NCBI GenBank assembly: GCA_938017515.1
Contig: CALIJJ010000267.1
Location: forward strand, 1-46,117
Origin: an uncultured Pseudanabaenaceae cyanobacterium
GTDB taxonomy: Bacteria; Cyanobacteriota; Cyanobacteriia; PCC-9006; JAAUQQ01
DNA length: 46,117 nt
Direction of reading: 5' to 3'
Both the position numbers and the translations under genes were made by a program. The notes under the pieces were generated by a model that searched no databases, was not told the DNA's origin, and saw nothing but the letters and a program-made list of their open reading frames with translations. Shown here one piece after another: positions 33,210 to 43,800 of the stretch (positions are counted from its first letter, which is position 1; every line of letters begins with the position of its first letter).

Positions 33210-36200
33210 ATGGCCTTTTCGTCCATTGTTCGTGCCCTAAAAACGTCTCCCTTGACCCAAGAGCTATCTAAAAAGCTCGAAGGGCAAGGGATTCTTCGTC
33301 TCAGTGGTGCACCGACCCTACCCCAGGGATTTGTAACGACGGCGATCGCCAAAGCTCAAGATCGTCCCCTCCTCGTCATCGCCGCAACCCTGGAGGAAGC
33401 CGGACGCTGGGCTGCCCAACTGGAAGCCATGGACTGGAAAGCGGTCCATTTCTATCCCACCTCCGAGTCCTCCCCCTACGAACCCTTTGATCCCGAGCAA
33501 GAAATGGTCTGGGGACAGATGCAGGTCTTGGCAGAACTCATCCAACGGGAAGATGACTCTCTTCCCGTTGCCATTGTTGCAACTGAACGGGCCCTCCAGC
33601 CCCATCTGCCCCCCATCACTGAACTTCAACCCCGGATGCTACTCCTGGAAAAGGGCATGGAGCTGGAGCTAGGTCCCCTTGGAGAAACGCTGACTCGACT
33701 GGGTTATCAGCGGGTGAATACTGTGGAGATGGAAGGACAATGGAGTCGGCGAGGCGACATCATTGATATTTTTCCGGTGTCATCGGAGCTGCCGGTTCGC
33801 CTAGAGCTCTTTGGGGATGAGCTGGAACGGTTGCGGGAGCTTGATCCAAGCACCCAGCGATCGCTCGATGCCATTGACGCGATGGTCCTGACGCCCACGG
33901 GCTACAGTCCCATTGTCCGCGATTTGCTAGAAAACAAGGCCGATTTTGAGCCGTCGGATTACTTCTCAGAAGAAGACAGCGAAAAATTCATTGAAGGTCA
34001 GCCTGTCGAAGGGATGCGGCGGCTGACGGGCCTGGTCTTTGAGCCTGTCAGCTTGCTGGATTATTTGCCCGACAATACGCTGGTGGCCATCGATGAGCCG
34101 GAGCAATGTGAAGCCCATAGCGATCGCTGGGTCGAGCATGTCCAAGACAACTGGCAGGAACAAACCAGCGACCAGGCTCCGCTGCCCAAAATCCACCGTG
34201 CCTTTGCCGAAGCCCAGGCCCAATTGGACCGCTTCAAGCAGATTCATCTCAGCCAGCTGTATGAGACAACCGTCAAAGGGGCAGATGCTTCAGCAACGTC
34301 CAGTGCAGCGTTGAATTTGGGTTGTCGCCCCGTGGCAGCGGTACCGCACCAGTTTGGTAAATTGGCCGGGATTATTCAGGAAGAGCGCGATCGCGGCTTT
34401 AGCGTCTGGCTCCTCTCTGCCCAGCCTTCCCGCTCCGTTGCCCTATTGCAGGAACACGACTGTCCCGCTCAATTCATCCCCAACCCCCGTGACTATCCGG
34501 CGATTGAAAAGCTAGTGCGGGGAAAGACCGCCGTTGGCCTCAAATACTCAGGTCTAGCGGAACTCCAAGGCTTTGTCCTGCCGACCTTTCGCACCGTCAT
34601 CATCACCGATCGCGAATTCTTCGGTCAGCACAGCCTCGCCACCCCCAGCTACGTACGCAAGCGCCGCCGCGCCACCTCCAAAAAGGTAGACCCCAACAAG
34701 CTGCAACCCGGTGATTTCGTGGTCCACCGCAACCACGGCGTCGGTCGCTTCATCAAGCTCGAAGCCATGACCATTGCCCGGGAAACGCGGGAATATCTCG
34801 TCATCAAATACGAAGACGGCACCCTGCGCGTCGCTGCGGACCAAGTCGGTGCTCTATCCCGCTTTCGAGGCACCAAGGGCGAAGCCCCCACCCTCAACAA
34901 AATGAGTGGCAAAGCCTGGGAAAAGGCCAAAGCCAAGGTGCGCAAAGCCGTCAAAAAAGTGGCGGTGGATCTGCTCAAACTATATGCCGAACGCTCCAAG
35001 GACGAAGGCTATGCCTATCCCCCCGACAATCCCTGGCAACAGGAATTAGAAGACTCCTTCCCCTACCAACCCACCCCCGACCAACTGAAGGCGACCCAAG
35101 ATGTGAAGCGTGACATGGAAAGCCCTCGCCCCATGGACCGCTTGGTCTGTGGCGACGTAGGCTTTGGCAAAACAGAAGTTGCCATTCGCTCCATTTTCAA
35201 AGCTGTTACCGCCGGGAAACAGGCCGCTTTACTTGCGCCAACAACCATTCTCACCCAACAGCACTATCACACGCTCAAAGAACGCTTTGCCCCCTACCCC
35301 ATTAAGCTCGGTTTGCTCAATCGCTTCCGCAGTGCCAGCGAACGCAAGGAAATCATCAAACAGCTCACCACCGGTGAACTGGACGTGGTGATCGGCACCC
35401 ACCAACTGCTCGGGAAAGCGGTCACCTTCAAAGATTTGGGGCTGCTCACCGTAGACGAAGAGCAGCGTTTTGGAGTTAACCAGAAGGAGAAAATCAAAGC
35501 GCTCAAAACCGAAGTGGACGTGCTGACGCTCAGCGCCACCCCCATTCCCCGTACGCTCTACATGGCCCTCTCGGGCGTGCGGGAAATGAGCCTCATCACC
35601 ACGCCACCCCCTTCTCGTCGTCCGATTATGACTCACCTCTCGCCCTTTGAGGTCGAGACGATGCGGTCGGCCATTTCCCAAGAACTCGATCGCGGTGGCC
35701 AGATTTTCTATGTCGTGCCCCGCGTCGAAGGGATCGAAGAAATCGCCGCCCAGGTGCGTGAGCTAATTCCCAGTATTCGGATTGCCATCGCCCACGGTCA
35801 AATGCAGGAGGGCGAACTAGAAGCAACAATGCTGGCCTTTAGCAGTGGCGAGGCGGATCTAATGGTTTGCACCACCATCGTCGAATCGGGCTTGGATATT
35901 CCCCGCGTCAACACCATCTTGATTCGCGATGCCCAGAAGTTTGGCCTCTCGCAGTTGTATCAGCTCCGGGGTCGTGTCGGCCGTGCTGGCATCCAGGCCC
36001 ACGCCTGGCTGTTCTATCCCGACAAGGCATCGCTCTCAGAAAAAGCCCGCCGCCGTCTCCGTGCCATCCAGGAATTTACCCAGCTCGGTTCCGGCTACCA
36101 GCTCGCCATGCGCGATATGGAAATTCGCGGCGTTGGCAATCTGTTGGGCGTCGAACAATCCGGCCAAATGGAAGCCATCGGCTTCGACCTCTACATGGAA

Positions 36201-36761
36201 ATGCTCCAGGAAGCCCTACAAGAGATTCGCGGCCAGGAAATTCCCCAGGTGGACGATACCCAGGTAGATCTAAAGCTCACGGCCTTTATTCCGGCAGACT
36301 ACATTCCAGATCTGGACGAGAAAATGAGCGCCTACCGAGGCGTTGCCGCCGCCATCGACAAGAAGGAACTGACCCAAATTGCAGCGGACTGGAGCGATCG
36401 CTACGGCCCCATCCCCACCGCAGCCCAACAGCTGGTTCGAGTGATGGAACTGAAGCAGATTGCCAAAAAGCTGGGCTTCTCTCGCATCAAGCCCGAGGGC
36501 AAACAACACGTGGTCCTCGAAACGCCCATGGAGGAGCCCGCCTGGAAACTGCTCAAGGAAAACTTGCCCAAGCACCTGCAATCCCGCTTTGTTTGGGGCG
36601 GTGGCAAGGTGATTGTGCGGGGTTTAGCCATGCTGGGTGTGGGTCAGCAGCTCGACAACCTGATCGAATGGCTGGGGATGATGCGGGGAGCCTTGCCAGA
36701 GCCAACCACCAGTGACAATGGTGGAGAAAAACAAGCAGCCATTCCAGCAGTTGCCGAATGA
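33210..36761 (+). CDS. mfd: Transcription-repair coupling factor
   Basis: Mfd removes RNA polymerase stalled at lesions and recruits UvrA. The ~1183-residue protein has the UvrB-like N-terminal domains ([33 protein letters not shown]), the RNA polymerase-interacting domain ([17 protein letters not shown]), and the SF2 translocase with Walker [12 protein letters not shown] (near residue 648), DEEQRFG (near 750), the [13 protein letters not shown] motif, [15 protein letters not shown] and [10 protein letters not shown]. The C-terminal TRCF domain follows ([15 protein letters not shown]). The start [14 protein letters not shown] at 33210 is preferred over a TTG at 33171. Full length, no damage seen. 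Confidence 0.97.
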   Translation: MAFSSIVRALKTSPLTQELSKKLEGQGILRLSGAPTLPQGFVTTAIAKAQDRPLLVIAATLEEAGRWAAQLEAMDWKAVHFYPTSESSPYEPFDPEQEMVWGQMQVLAELIQREDDSLPVAIVATERALQPHLPPITELQPRMLLLEKGMELELGPLGETLTRLGYQRVNTVEMEGQWSRRGDIIDIFPVSSELPVRLELFGDELERLRELDPSTQRSLDAIDAMVLTPTGYSPIVRDLLENKADFEPSDYFSEEDSEKFIEGQPVEGMRRLTGLVFEPVSLLDYLPDNTLVAIDEPEQCEAHSDRWVEHVQDNWQEQTSDQAPLPKIHRAFAEAQAQLDRFKQIHLSQLYETTVKGADASATSSAALNLGCRPVAAVPHQFGKLAGIIQEERDRGFSVWLLSAQPSRSVALLQEHDCPAQFIPNPRDYPAIEKLVRGKTAVGLKYSGLAELQGFVLPTFRTVIITDREFFGQHSLATPSYVRKRRRATSKKVDPNKLQPGDFVVHRNHGVGRFIKLEAMTIARETREYLVIKYEDGTLRVAADQVGALSRFRGTKGEAPTLNKMSGKAWEKAKAKVRKAVKKVAVDLLKLYAERSKDEGYAYPPDNPWQQELEDSFPYQPTPDQLKATQDVKRDMESPRPMDRLVCGDVGFGKTEVAIRSIFKAVTAGKQAALLAPTTILTQQHYHTLKERFAPYPIKLGLLNRFRSASERKEIIKQLTTGELDVVIGTHQLLGKAVTFKDLGLLTVDEEQRFGVNQKEKIKALKTEVDVLTLSATPIPRTLYMALSGVREMSLITTPPPSRRPIMTHLSPFEVETMRSAISQELDRGGQIFYVVPRVEGIEEIAAQVRELIPSIRIAIAHGQMQEGELEATMLAFSSGEADLMVCTTIVESGLDIPRVNTILIRDAQKFGLSQLYQLRGRVGRAGIQAHAWLFYPDKASLSEKARRRLRAIQEFTQLGSGYQLAMRDMEIRGVGNLLGVEQSGQMEAIGFDLYMEMLQEALQEIRGQEIPQVDDTQVDLKLTAFIPADYIPDLDEKMSAYRGVAAAIDKKELTQIAADWSDRYGPIPTAAQQLVRVMELKQIAKKLGFSRIKPEGKQHVVLETPMEEPAWKLLKENLPKHLQSRFVWGGGKVIVRGLAMLGVGQQLDNLIEWLGMMRGALPEPTTSDNGGEKQAAIPAVAE

Positions 36762-36787
36762 TCGCGTTCCACCCTCTAACCCCTACT

Positions 36788-37264
36788 TCAGTCCTGCTCT
36801 AGCTGTGACAGGATCTGCTGGCGCAGGCTGAGCGCCTGGGTTCGATAAGCTGGGGACATCTCGAGGCTCAGGGCTTGATCGATATCTCGCAGCGCATCTG
36901 AGGATTGCCCTAAATAGTCCAGTGCCGCTGCGCGGTTGATCCATCCCACCGCATTCTGTGGTGACTGCTCAATCAGGACGGAAAACAACTGGAGGGCTGC
37001 TTCATAGTCTCCCCGTTGAAACTGCTGAGAGGCTTCATTGAGAGACGAGGGACACCGGGTGATCCCCATGAATTGGGGCCGCATTTTTGGGGACAGAAAC
37101 TGTGGTGGTTTAGCTTGTTTGATTCCTGCGGCTTCAATTTCACAAGCCTGTGCCGGTGAGGGTATCCCAGGTACGATTACGATTCCCAATCCAACAGCAA
37201 GACCGAAACCCTGTAGTCTTCGGAATTCTTGCCCAAACAATTTATTGATTCGCCGTTGATTCAT
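36788..37264 (-). CDS. Exported TPR protein
   Basis: The 158-residue protein has a hydrophobic leader (LQGFGLAVGLGIVIVPGIPSPAQA, in part) likely cleaved after AQA, then two to three TPR units: LNEASQQFQRGDYEAALQLF, QSPQNAVGWINRAAALDYLG and QSSDALRDIDQALSLEMSPA. TPR repeats mediate protein binding; the partner is unknown. It is convergent to mfd (26-base gap) and divergent from the DHH gene. Confidence 0.82.
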   Translation of the reverse strand: MNQRRINKLFGQEFRRLQGFGLAVGLGIVIVPGIPSPAQACEIEAAGIKQAKPPQFLSPKMRPQFMGITRCPSSLNEASQQFQRGDYEAALQLFSVLIEQSPQNAVGWINRAAALDYLGQSSDALRDIDQALSLEMSPAYRTQALSLRQQILSQLEQD

Positions 37265-37453
37265 GCGATCGCCCCAAAACCAGACCGTCTAGAGATGAAA
37301 TTCACATTCCAATCCCTCAATTCCTAGGTCTAGCCTGAATTTCACCTCATCCTTACAGTGATTAACATTCACAATTCGACTCGCAAGTCTTATTTATCTA
37401 AGCGTTTGTTGTTGCGTTAGTCATTGTCCCGGGAACGATAAAGCCATCCATCA

Positions 37454-38422
37454 ATGTCTGACTGTTTAGGTGCTATGAGCGCAACGCTGCTAACCAAAGA
37501 AAAGTATCGATTGGTGACGCGAAGTGACTTCGATGGTCTGGTCTGTGCGGTCCTGCTGAAGGAACGCGACCTGATCGACGAGATTAAGTTTGTCCATCCC
37601 AAAGATATGCAGGATGGCAAGGTCGAAGTTAGCGATCGCGACATTACGACCAATCTCCCCTACGTCCCCGGCGTCCATCTGGCCTTCGATCACCATCTCA
37701 GCGAAGCCGTACGCAACCAGGTCGATCCCGAGCATCACATCATTACCCCTGATGCTCCCTCTGCCGCCCGCGTTGTTTACGACTATTTCGGTGGCAAAGA
37801 GGCATTTCCTGCAATCTCCGACGAGATGATGGATGCAGTGGACAAGGCTGATTCTGCCCAGTTCACCCTTCAGGAGGTTCTCAACCCAACCGGCTGGGTC
37901 CTGCTCAACTTCATCATGGATGCGCGCACCGGCCTCGGTCGCTTTAAGGAATTCCGCATCTCCAACTATCAGTTGATGATGGACTTGATTGACTGCTGCC
38001 AGAAGCTGTCGATCGACGAGATCCTAGAGCTTCCGGACGTCAAAGAGCGCACAGACCTCTATTTCCAACATCACGAGAACTTCCAGGAGCAGGTGAAACG
38101 CTGCTCCGTTGCCTACGAGAACTTTGTGGTGTTGGACCTGCGCTTTGAAGAAACGATCTATGCGGGCAATCGCTTCTTGATCTACGCGCTGTTCCCCGAC
38201 TGCAACATCTCCGCTCACCTGATGTGGGGCCTCAACAAGCAAAACACGGTCTTTGCTGTGGGCAAGTCGATTCTGAATCGCACTTCTCCGATCAACATCG
38301 GCAAACTGATGCTGCTGTATGGTGGCGGTGGCCATGAAAATGCAGGTACCTGTCAGGTGGACAATGACCTGGCAGAAACGGTCAAACTGGAGCTAGTTAC
38401 TCGGATTAATATCGAAGGCTAG
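37454..38422 (+). CDS. DHH-family phosphoesterase
   Basis: The 322-residue protein is a DHH/DHHA1 enzyme. The first Asp motif is VTRSDFDGLVCAVLL, the DHH motif is LAFDHHLSE, and the C-terminal DHHA1 motif is GGGGHENAGTCQV, with NIGKLMLLYGG before it. This group includes exopolyphosphatase-like and oligonucleotide phosphodiesterase enzymes; the substrate may be oligoribonucleotides, c-di-AMP/pAp or polyphosphate and cannot be decided. The start may be 37454 or the ATG at 37475. A stem-loop follows the stop. Confidence 0.88.
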   Translation: MSDCLGAMSATLLTKEKYRLVTRSDFDGLVCAVLLKERDLIDEIKFVHPKDMQDGKVEVSDRDITTNLPYVPGVHLAFDHHLSEAVRNQVDPEHHIITPDAPSAARVVYDYFGGKEAFPAISDEMMDAVDKADSAQFTLQEVLNPTGWVLLNFIMDARTGLGRFKEFRISNYQLMMDLIDCCQKLSIDEILELPDVKERTDLYFQHHENFQEQVKRCSVAYENFVVLDLRFEETIYAGNRFLIYALFPDCNISAHLMWGLNKQNTVFAVGKSILNRTSPINIGKLMLLYGGGGHENAGTCQVDNDLAETVKLELVTRINIEG

Positions 38423-38434
38423 GTCGAGTCAGCA

Positions 38435-38465
38435 GCCCAGAATCTGCTGGTTTAGACTTCTGGGC
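38435..38465. terminator. Stem-loop after the DHH gene
   Basis: GCCCAGAA (38435-38442) and TTCTGGGC (38458-38465) pair perfectly around a 15-base loop, 13 bases after the stop. It is followed by CAAAATTC rather than a T run, so termination would be weak. Confidence 0.5.
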
Positions 38466-38619
38466 CAAAATTCATGGACTTTATCCCTAGGAGCGAACTT
38501 TGTTGAAAAGTTCGCTTTTTTGCTGGCTTGCCATGACGAATCCCCAACCACAGCAACCAGCAATGAACCGCAGGTCAGGTCTATATCGCACCCACGGTTA
38601 CTCCCTTAAATTAACTCCC

Positions 38620-39294
38620 TTAAGCCAAGTGCTCTCCCATATCAGGCGCAACACTGTTGTAGTCGGCAATCTCAACGCCTTCATCCACAACCTTCAGAGC
38701 ATGGTATTCGGGCGTATAAAGTGACAGCTGACAAAGGGTTGCAGGCGTAACATCCGACGCATTCATCCCCTGCAACGTCCCCGAGGCTTTCAGCCCAGCG
38801 ACAACCAACTCTGAACAAAAGAACTTGTCATAGTTTTCGACATTGCAGGTCAAACGCCCTAGAAAGGGAACATTCCGGGCAAAGGCCAGACCTGAGTTAA
38901 TTGCCTGAATTGGATCGTAGGGCTTACAGTTCTGCTGAATTAAAAATGCCTTTAAACGCTGGGCATCTAGCGTTACGCGCACTTGCTTACTCAGGGGCAA
39001 CCACCACACATTGCCCGCATGCTCTCGTAGGCGATCGCCCAAATCCCGAATGGCAACCCCATCAAATCCTTCAATGGGGCTCGACTCAATCACCTGGGGA
39101 TGGGGGCCGTCCTCCTTCATATCAATCTGCATCACAATGCCCACATGGGAAACCGTTGAACGCGTCGCCACCTTCACGACTTCCGACGGCAGACCCTTGC
39201 CACAAAAGGCAATCACATCGCCAGGCAAAATACGGTGGCGCAGATTGATATAAGCATCCAAAGCCGATTGAATCGCCAAAGGGTAGATCTCCAA
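38620..39294 (-). CDS. YiiX/NlpC-P60-like cysteine hydrolase, permuted papain fold
   Basis: The 224-residue protein shows the circularly permuted papain-like arrangement: PGDVIAFCGKG, the His motif STVSHVGIVMQ, an acidic VIESSP, and late in the chain the nucleophile Cys in YDKFFCSELVVAGLKASG. Members hydrolyse or ligate amide bonds in cell wall or lipid; the substrate is not known. There is no signal peptide. The start is at 39294; it is divergent from nudC with ~107 bases between, which contain both promoters. Confidence 0.8.
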   Translation of the reverse strand: MEIYPLAIQSALDAYINLRHRILPGDVIAFCGKGLPSEVVKVATRSTVSHVGIVMQIDMKEDGPHPQVIESSPIEGFDGVAIRDLGDRLREHAGNVWWLPLSKQVRVTLDAQRLKAFLIQQNCKPYDPIQAINSGLAFARNVPFLGRLTCNVENYDKFFCSELVVAGLKASGTLQGMNASDVTPATLCQLSLYTPEYHALKVVDEGVEIADYNSVAPDMGEHLA

Positions 39295-39401
39295 GACGCA
39301 GTACTGTCTGAGAGTTTACTCTCTTCCCGGTCTCATCCCCGGACTAAACCTCCAGCCCTACAATCAATGGGCACGATCGCCCTAAAACCAGCCACAACTC
39401 A

Positions 39402-40238
39402 ATGCTTCACCCCTTCAGCTTAGATAACTTTACGGCGGGAGGTTTCCCCCCAGAACCCACTCAATCCCCCGCCCATTGGTTCATCTTTTGTGGCAAACAA
39501 TTACTCATTAAACGAAGTCCGAATCCTCCACTGGCTCAAATCCCTTACTCCCTTGGCCTAGATGATTTGGAACTCAAGGCTGAAAAAATTTTGTTTTTGG
39601 GCAAGTCTCAGCAAACCCCTTGCTATGGCGCAATCCTGGCAGCAGGGACTCCACCGCCCCTAGACTGGCTCTTCGTTTCCCTTCGCCAGTTATATGGCCA
39701 ATTAGACGAACATCTATTTGCCATCGCTGGACGGGCATTTCAGATGATGGAATGGCATCGAACTCACCAGTTCTGTAGCTGTTGTGCCACCCCGCTAGTC
39801 TCGTCATCCACCACCGCCAAACACTGCTCCCCGTGCAACCTGCGCTACTATCCCAAGCTGTCGCCTGCCATTATTGTGCGAGTCACTCGGGGGGATGAAA
39901 TTTTGCTCGCGCGATCGCCTCGGTTTCGCCCCGGCATGTACAGCGTTTTGGCAGGCTTTGTGGAACCAGGGGAATCCCTAGAAGAGACTGTCATGCGAGA
40001 AGTTCGAGAAGAAGTTGGCATCGAAGTAAAAAACATTTGCTACTTCGGCTCTCGCCCCTGGCCATTTCCGAATTCTCTCATGCTTGCTTTTAGCGCAGAG
40101 TATGCAGGGGGAGATCTCCGACCCGAGCCAGAGGAGATTGAAGCAGTGGCTTGGTTTACCAAAGATGCTCTCCCAGAGGTACCTGGCCCCCTCAGCATTG
40201 CCAGAACGCTGATTGATGCTTTTTTGGCAAGCGCTTAA
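39402..40238 (+). CDS. nudC: NAD+ diphosphatase
   Basis: NudC hydrolyses NAD(H) to NMN(H) and AMP and can decap NAD-RNA. The 278-residue protein has the zinc-ribbon cysteines (FCSCCATPL and HCSPCNLRYYPKLSPAIIV), the Nudix box (GFVEPGESLEETVMREVREE, then VGIE) and the NudC-specific motif SRPWPFPNSLM (usually SQPWPFPxS; Gln is Arg here). Length and order are standard. It stands alone between divergent YiiX-like and small genes. Confidence 0.95.
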   Translation: MLHPFSLDNFTAGGFPPEPTQSPAHWFIFCGKQLLIKRSPNPPLAQIPYSLGLDDLELKAEKILFLGKSQQTPCYGAILAAGTPPPLDWLFVSLRQLYGQLDEHLFAIAGRAFQMMEWHRTHQFCSCCATPLVSSSTTAKHCSPCNLRYYPKLSPAIIVRVTRGDEILLARSPRFRPGMYSVLAGFVEPGESLEETVMREVREEVGIEVKNICYFGSRPWPFPNSLMLAFSAEYAGGDLRPEPEEIEAVAWFTKDALPEVPGPLSIARTLIDAFLASA

Positions 40239-40365
40239 TAAATTATTTTTATTCCGGAAATGATATGGAATAAATCTGTAGAAATTCTTAGCAGAATTGT
40301 ACAAAACTCTTTCTACGGACTATTTTATATACACAGCTCCAATGTTTTTACTGAGAGCAGACGCT

Positions 40366-40548
40366 ATGACGTTCGTTGATACTCACCCCACCGCTGAATC
40401 CTCTTACGCAAGAACCCTGATTGCGCGAGGATGCTCAGAATCACTAGCCGTTCTAGCAGCCGAGATATTGGCTCGGGGTGAAACGTCCCAGGACTGGAAC
40501 TCTGAGGAAGAATTGATTGTTGCCAAAGCCTATGCGCAGCTTCAGTAA
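40366..40548 (+). CDS. Small protein of unknown function
   Basis: About 60 residues from the ATG at 40366 (MTFVDTHPTAESSYARTLIA, then GCSESLAVLAAEILARGETS and an acidic end). It is Ala-rich, soluble and probably helical. A longer frame from 40297 is open but less likely; an ATG at 40342 (FLLRADAM) is also possible. No family recognised. Confidence 0.5.
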   Translation: MTFVDTHPTAESSYARTLIARGCSESLAVLAAEILARGETSQDWNSEEELIVAKAYAQLQ

Positions 40549-40643
40549 GGCAACATCTTTCACCGGCAGGGAGCGTTGTTGAGCACAGCTCAGTCATGAG
40601 TCAAGCGGGTCTCCATGGCAGGGGGTGAGAACATCCTCGTCTA

Positions 40644-41795
40644 TCACAAGACCTCGACTAGCTCAAAACACAGTGAATTCATCACTTTGCCATTCACCTG
40701 CAAAATGATTTGATGCGGTCCCAATGCCAATCGCCGCGTCGTCATTAGGCGCATGGGATGCCGTTTGGTGAGTGCCACCGTTTCCCCCGCCGCGAGCTGC
40801 AACTGTTTCAACTTAAATACTTTTTGTGGCTGTCGCTTGCCATCACTGGCAAATCGCATGAGATAGTCAATCAATAGATTCTGGTCGCTCTGGGCCTGAA
40901 TCACGAGCGAGAACTCGAAGGCGTCCCCCAGCTTAACGACGGGGGTAGTGGTGGTGAATGTTGTAATCGCAATATCCGGTTCTGCCCCAAACCCAAGCAA
41001 GGCTAAGGCGCTGGGGTTTCCCTGTTTGATCAGCGATCGCAGCCCATGTTTCATCACAAAGTCCATCTCCGCCGCATCCTGTTTGTGGCTCACTCGCCAA
41101 CGCTCCAAGAGGTCAACCACCAAGACCTGATCCAGCTTACTAATGTCATTCAAATGATTGGCCACCGACCGCGTCACAAATCGCGTTTGGTCCGCAAATA
41201 ATCGTTCCAAAATGGGCAGCGGCTGACGGTAATCAATCCCAAGCTTCTGCGCCCAGGGCAGCTTGGGCCTTGTCCCCTCACTGGCCAATCGCCTTACATG
41301 GTAATGATCATCCCCGGCACAGTCCCATAAAAATGCTAAGGTTTGCTCGGGAAATGTATTGAGAAAAAAACGAATTGCATATTCCGCTGAAAATCGTTTT
41401 GTGATTTCCTTAATGGCCTCTAGAGATACGGCTAAATATACTTCTTGACAACCATAGGTTGCCACAAACAACGACAGCGGTGCGAAGATAAAATCTCCAA
41501 AGTCATCGTCCGTCTTTGCCGGGTCTAACGGTGGCGGCAATGCATCCAGAATCATGCTCAATGCAGCTGGGTAATCATCCGGTAAATATCGATGCAAACA
41601 AGCCGTAATATGGGCAATCCGCTGCTTCAATTCCAACTGGGGAAAAGCGGCGACAACATCCCGCTGGAAACCTGATCGATCAAACGCAGGGGATGACTCA
41701 GCAAGTAACCCCCCTAAATAATCAACCTTCTCTGCATTGAACAGCTGGTCTTTCAACGAAAAGCTAGATTTTGCCTTCACAAGTTTAGACGCCAC
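40644..41795 (-). CDS. DNA alkylation repair protein, AlkC-like (HEAT-like plus Ig-like domain)
   Basis: The 383-residue protein resembles AlkD/AlkC glycosylases, which remove alkylated bases. The N-terminal ~260 residues are HEAT-like pairs with the family motifs LELKQRIAHITACLHRYLP, EITKRFSAEYAIRFFL, HYHVRRLASEGTRPKLPW and TRFVTRSVANHLNDISK. The C-terminal ~110 residues (ITTFTTTTPVVKLGDAFEFS ... QIILQVNG) look like the Ig-like domain typical of AlkC. Closest by eye to AlkC. Overlap with neighbours is none; the globin gene lies just upstream on the same strand (66 bases). Confidence 0.85.
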   Translation of the reverse strand: MASKLVKAKSSFSLKDQLFNAEKVDYLGGLLAESSPAFDRSGFQRDVVAAFPQLELKQRIAHITACLHRYLPDDYPAALSMILDALPPPLDPAKTDDDFGDFIFAPLSLFVATYGCQEVYLAVSLEAIKEITKRFSAEYAIRFFLNTFPEQTLAFLWDCAGDDHYHVRRLASEGTRPKLPWAQKLGIDYRQPLPILERLFADQTRFVTRSVANHLNDISKLDQVLVVDLLERWRVSHKQDAAEMDFVMKHGLRSLIKQGNPSALALLGFGAEPDIAITTFTTTTPVVKLGDAFEFSLVIQAQSDQNLLIDYLMRFASDGKRQPQKVFKLKQLQLAAGETVALTKRHPMRLMTTRRLALGPHQIILQVNGKVMNSLCFELVEVL

Positions 41796-41861
41796 CTCAG
41801 TGGATGAAGATACTTCGCGGCCATGGGGGGATGAAAAACGGACAGGCTCAATACGCGATCG

Positions 41862-42308
41862 CTACCCAGGATCAGCACTCTCAGGATCGAGAGTTTCAGC
41901 AGGGTAATCACACCCCGCCAACATGATTTCCGCGATCGCCGAATAGGCGGTCGTCCAAGCGTCTGCCACCTCCGGAGTCCAGTCATCCTTTAATGTGGCT
42001 GCCATCGCCTTGAGCAGCGTACCCCCAACCATTGGATAGTGAATCGGGAGTACACCATATTTGATATGTCTGGTTCCTAGACCATGGAGAGCATTCGTCA
42101 AGATATCGGCCTTGGCTAGGTTGTCCACCACTAAAACCAGGGAAGCAAACAGCTTTTTTGGTTGCTCTGCCATGTCAGTATGGGCAAACAAAGGTTGCAC
42201 TTGGGGATAATCCGAAAACAGCGTGCGATAGAACAAAGCACTGAATTCATGCTTCTCTGCCTGCAAAAGGGTAAAACTATTCCTCAAAAGATCGACGTTT
42301 AAGCTCAT
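41862..42308 (-). CDS. Single-domain globin (Vitreoscilla/Hmp-type)
   Basis: The 148-residue globin has the Hmp-like order: FYRTLFSDYPQVQPLF with Tyr B10 at residue 27, EQPKKLFASL with a Gln near E7 at 49, and GTRHIKYGV with proximal His F8 at 81. There is no FAD/NAD reductase part, so it binds O2 or NO but needs an external reductase. The family is used in NO detoxification or oxygen supply. It lies 66 bases upstream of the AlkC-like gene on the same strand, so co-transcription is plausible. The C-terminus (AETLDPESADPG) is acidic. Confidence 0.9.
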   Translation of the reverse strand: MSLNVDLLRNSFTLLQAEKHEFSALFYRTLFSDYPQVQPLFAHTDMAEQPKKLFASLVLVVDNLAKADILTNALHGLGTRHIKYGVLPIHYPMVGGTLLKAMAATLKDDWTPEVADAWTTAYSAIAEIMLAGCDYPAETLDPESADPG

Positions 42309-42633
42309 GACACATGGGACTCTGCTAGGTTGACAGGACTAGCATGGACGAGCCCGCGCCTCAAAACTATGAGCTAGCTCAAAGAAGGAGTCGCTACCAT
42401 TGGGGATGATAGGGAGCAGCTTCCATCAGCGACATCACCACGTTACCTGTCACCAAGCTGACGGTGTCAGTCTAATCCATTCACATCGTCGTTTGATCCG
42501 AACATCATCGGGACAACTTTTCTTGTGTTGCTGTGACGTTTTTTGGGGTTTTGTAATGGCTTCAGCAGGGAAGACCTCACTTGCTTAGAGAACCACGTTA
42601 ACCTGGCCAGATATATAGAATAGGCCAGCTTCC
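42309..42633. other. 325-base spacer upstream of the globin and DUF1993 genes
   Basis: It should hold the divergent promoters of the two genes. A direct repeat GGCCAG frames ATATATAGAATA (42604-42628) just before the DUF1993 start, over a good -10-like TATAGAAT. Nothing else is evident. Confidence 0.5.
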
Positions 42634-43146
42634 ATGACCCTCTCGATGCACCAAGCTTCAATTCCCATCCTGAGCCGCACACTCAGCAATTTGATTGCCA
42701 TTCTCAAAAAAGGCGAAGCCCACGCAGAGGCCAAGGGCTTCGATCCCACCGTCTTGATCAATAGTCGTCTCTATCCCGACATGTTTCCCCTATCCAAACA
42801 AATCCAAATTGCTTCGGATGTCTCCCGACGAGGGGTCGCAAGGTTAGCTGGCAGTGAAGCGCCTGCGATGGAAGATACGGAAACGACCTTTCCTGAGCTG
42901 ATTGACCGCCTCCAAAAGAGCATCGACTATCTCACAGCATTCACGCCAGAGCAGATCAATGGCAGTGAAACCAAAGACGTACAGGTCCCCATTGGTCGCG
43001 GGGAAAGCATCACGATGCAGGGGTGGCCCTTTCTACAGTTCTTTGTCTTGCCCAATGTGTATTTCCATGTGACCACAACCTACGACATTCTTCGCCACAA
43101 CGGCGTCGAAGTTGGCAAACGAGATTTTCTGGGCAACCCGAACTAA
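42634..43146 (+). CDS. DUF1993-family protein
   Basis: The 170-residue protein fits DUF1993, a DinB-like four-helix family: IPILSRTLSNLIAILKKGEA, LYPDMFPLSKQIQIASDVSR, RLAGSEAPAMEDTETTFPEL, and the C-terminal FLQFFVLPNVYFHVTTTYDI with the HNGVEVGKRDFLG end. DinB-like proteins often bind metal through His residues, but the role of DUF1993 is not known. The ATG at 42634 follows a clear -10 region. It is convergent to the DUF3122 gene. Confidence 0.88.
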   Translation: MTLSMHQASIPILSRTLSNLIAILKKGEAHAEAKGFDPTVLINSRLYPDMFPLSKQIQIASDVSRRGVARLAGSEAPAMEDTETTFPELIDRLQKSIDYLTAFTPEQINGSETKDVQVPIGRGESITMQGWPFLQFFVLPNVYFHVTTTYDILRHNGVEVGKRDFLGNPN

Positions 43147-43199
43147 TCGCGCCCCTTATCAACCCCGAAACATCAACCCGCAACCTATCGAGATGCCTT

Positions 43200-43718
43200 C
43201 TAGTGCGGCATCTCTTTGAGAGCCAGCCATTCCTTGACGACATAGGGGGGAACCACCAACGATCGCATCTCTCCCCCCTCCAGCATCAAATCCAACACCA
43301 TCGGGGCTGAACGATCGAGCGATCGCATCACCCCAAACAGGTCATACTGTCCCACACTCGAAACCACCGTATTCAACTGACCATCCTGCTCTGTCTCATC
43401 AGTTGCCTGCCAAACATCATTCATCCCCTGACGCAGCACAACATCAGCCGGATGGGCCACCGCCACCTGCCCCGGAAATCCCACCAAACGCAGCTTAAAA
43501 TCGAGCACCTGGCCCTCACGAACCCGCTTAAACACAATCGTTTGCCAAGCCAAGCCCTGATCATCTCGCAAACTCAGACGAGAGCGATACATCATTTGAT
43601 CGTCGGTTTCTGGATAGGTGTGGATGGCAGCCTGGGCAGGGGAAACCAACAGTCCGCACCACAACAGGCTAGAAACACAAAAGACCGACAGCATTACCCA
43701 GAAACGACGTAGAAGCAT
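43200..43718 (-). CDS. DUF3122-family exported protein
   Basis: The product has about 172 residues from the ATG at 43718. A signal peptide (FWVMLSVFCVSSLLWCGLLV then SPAQA) is followed by a beta-rich domain (DDQGLAWQTIVFKRVREGQV, then LDFKLRLVGFPG and APMVLDLML). This matches the DUF3122 family known mainly from cyanobacteria; the function is unknown. A frame start at 43820 would overlap the upstream DUF1574 gene, so 43718 is preferred. It is the last gene of a likely minus-strand operon. Confidence 0.85.
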   Translation of the reverse strand: MLLRRFWVMLSVFCVSSLLWCGLLVSPAQAAIHTYPETDDQMMYRSRLSLRDDQGLAWQTIVFKRVREGQVLDFKLRLVGFPGQVAVAHPADVVLRQGMNDVWQATDETEQDGQLNTVVSSVGQYDLFGVMRSLDRSAPMVLDLMLEGGEMRSLVVPPYVVKEWLALKEMPH

Positions 43719-43800
43719 TGCAGAGGCGGAGTATGGGAAACAGAACGCGTCTCCATTATGACGAATCTTCAGCGGTGGGGGAACGAGCCCAAGGCTTGCC

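Noticed and set aside
35867..36715. 282-codon plus-strand frame inside mfd
   Set aside because: Arg/Pro/Gly-rich shadow of the Mfd helicase region in another frame.
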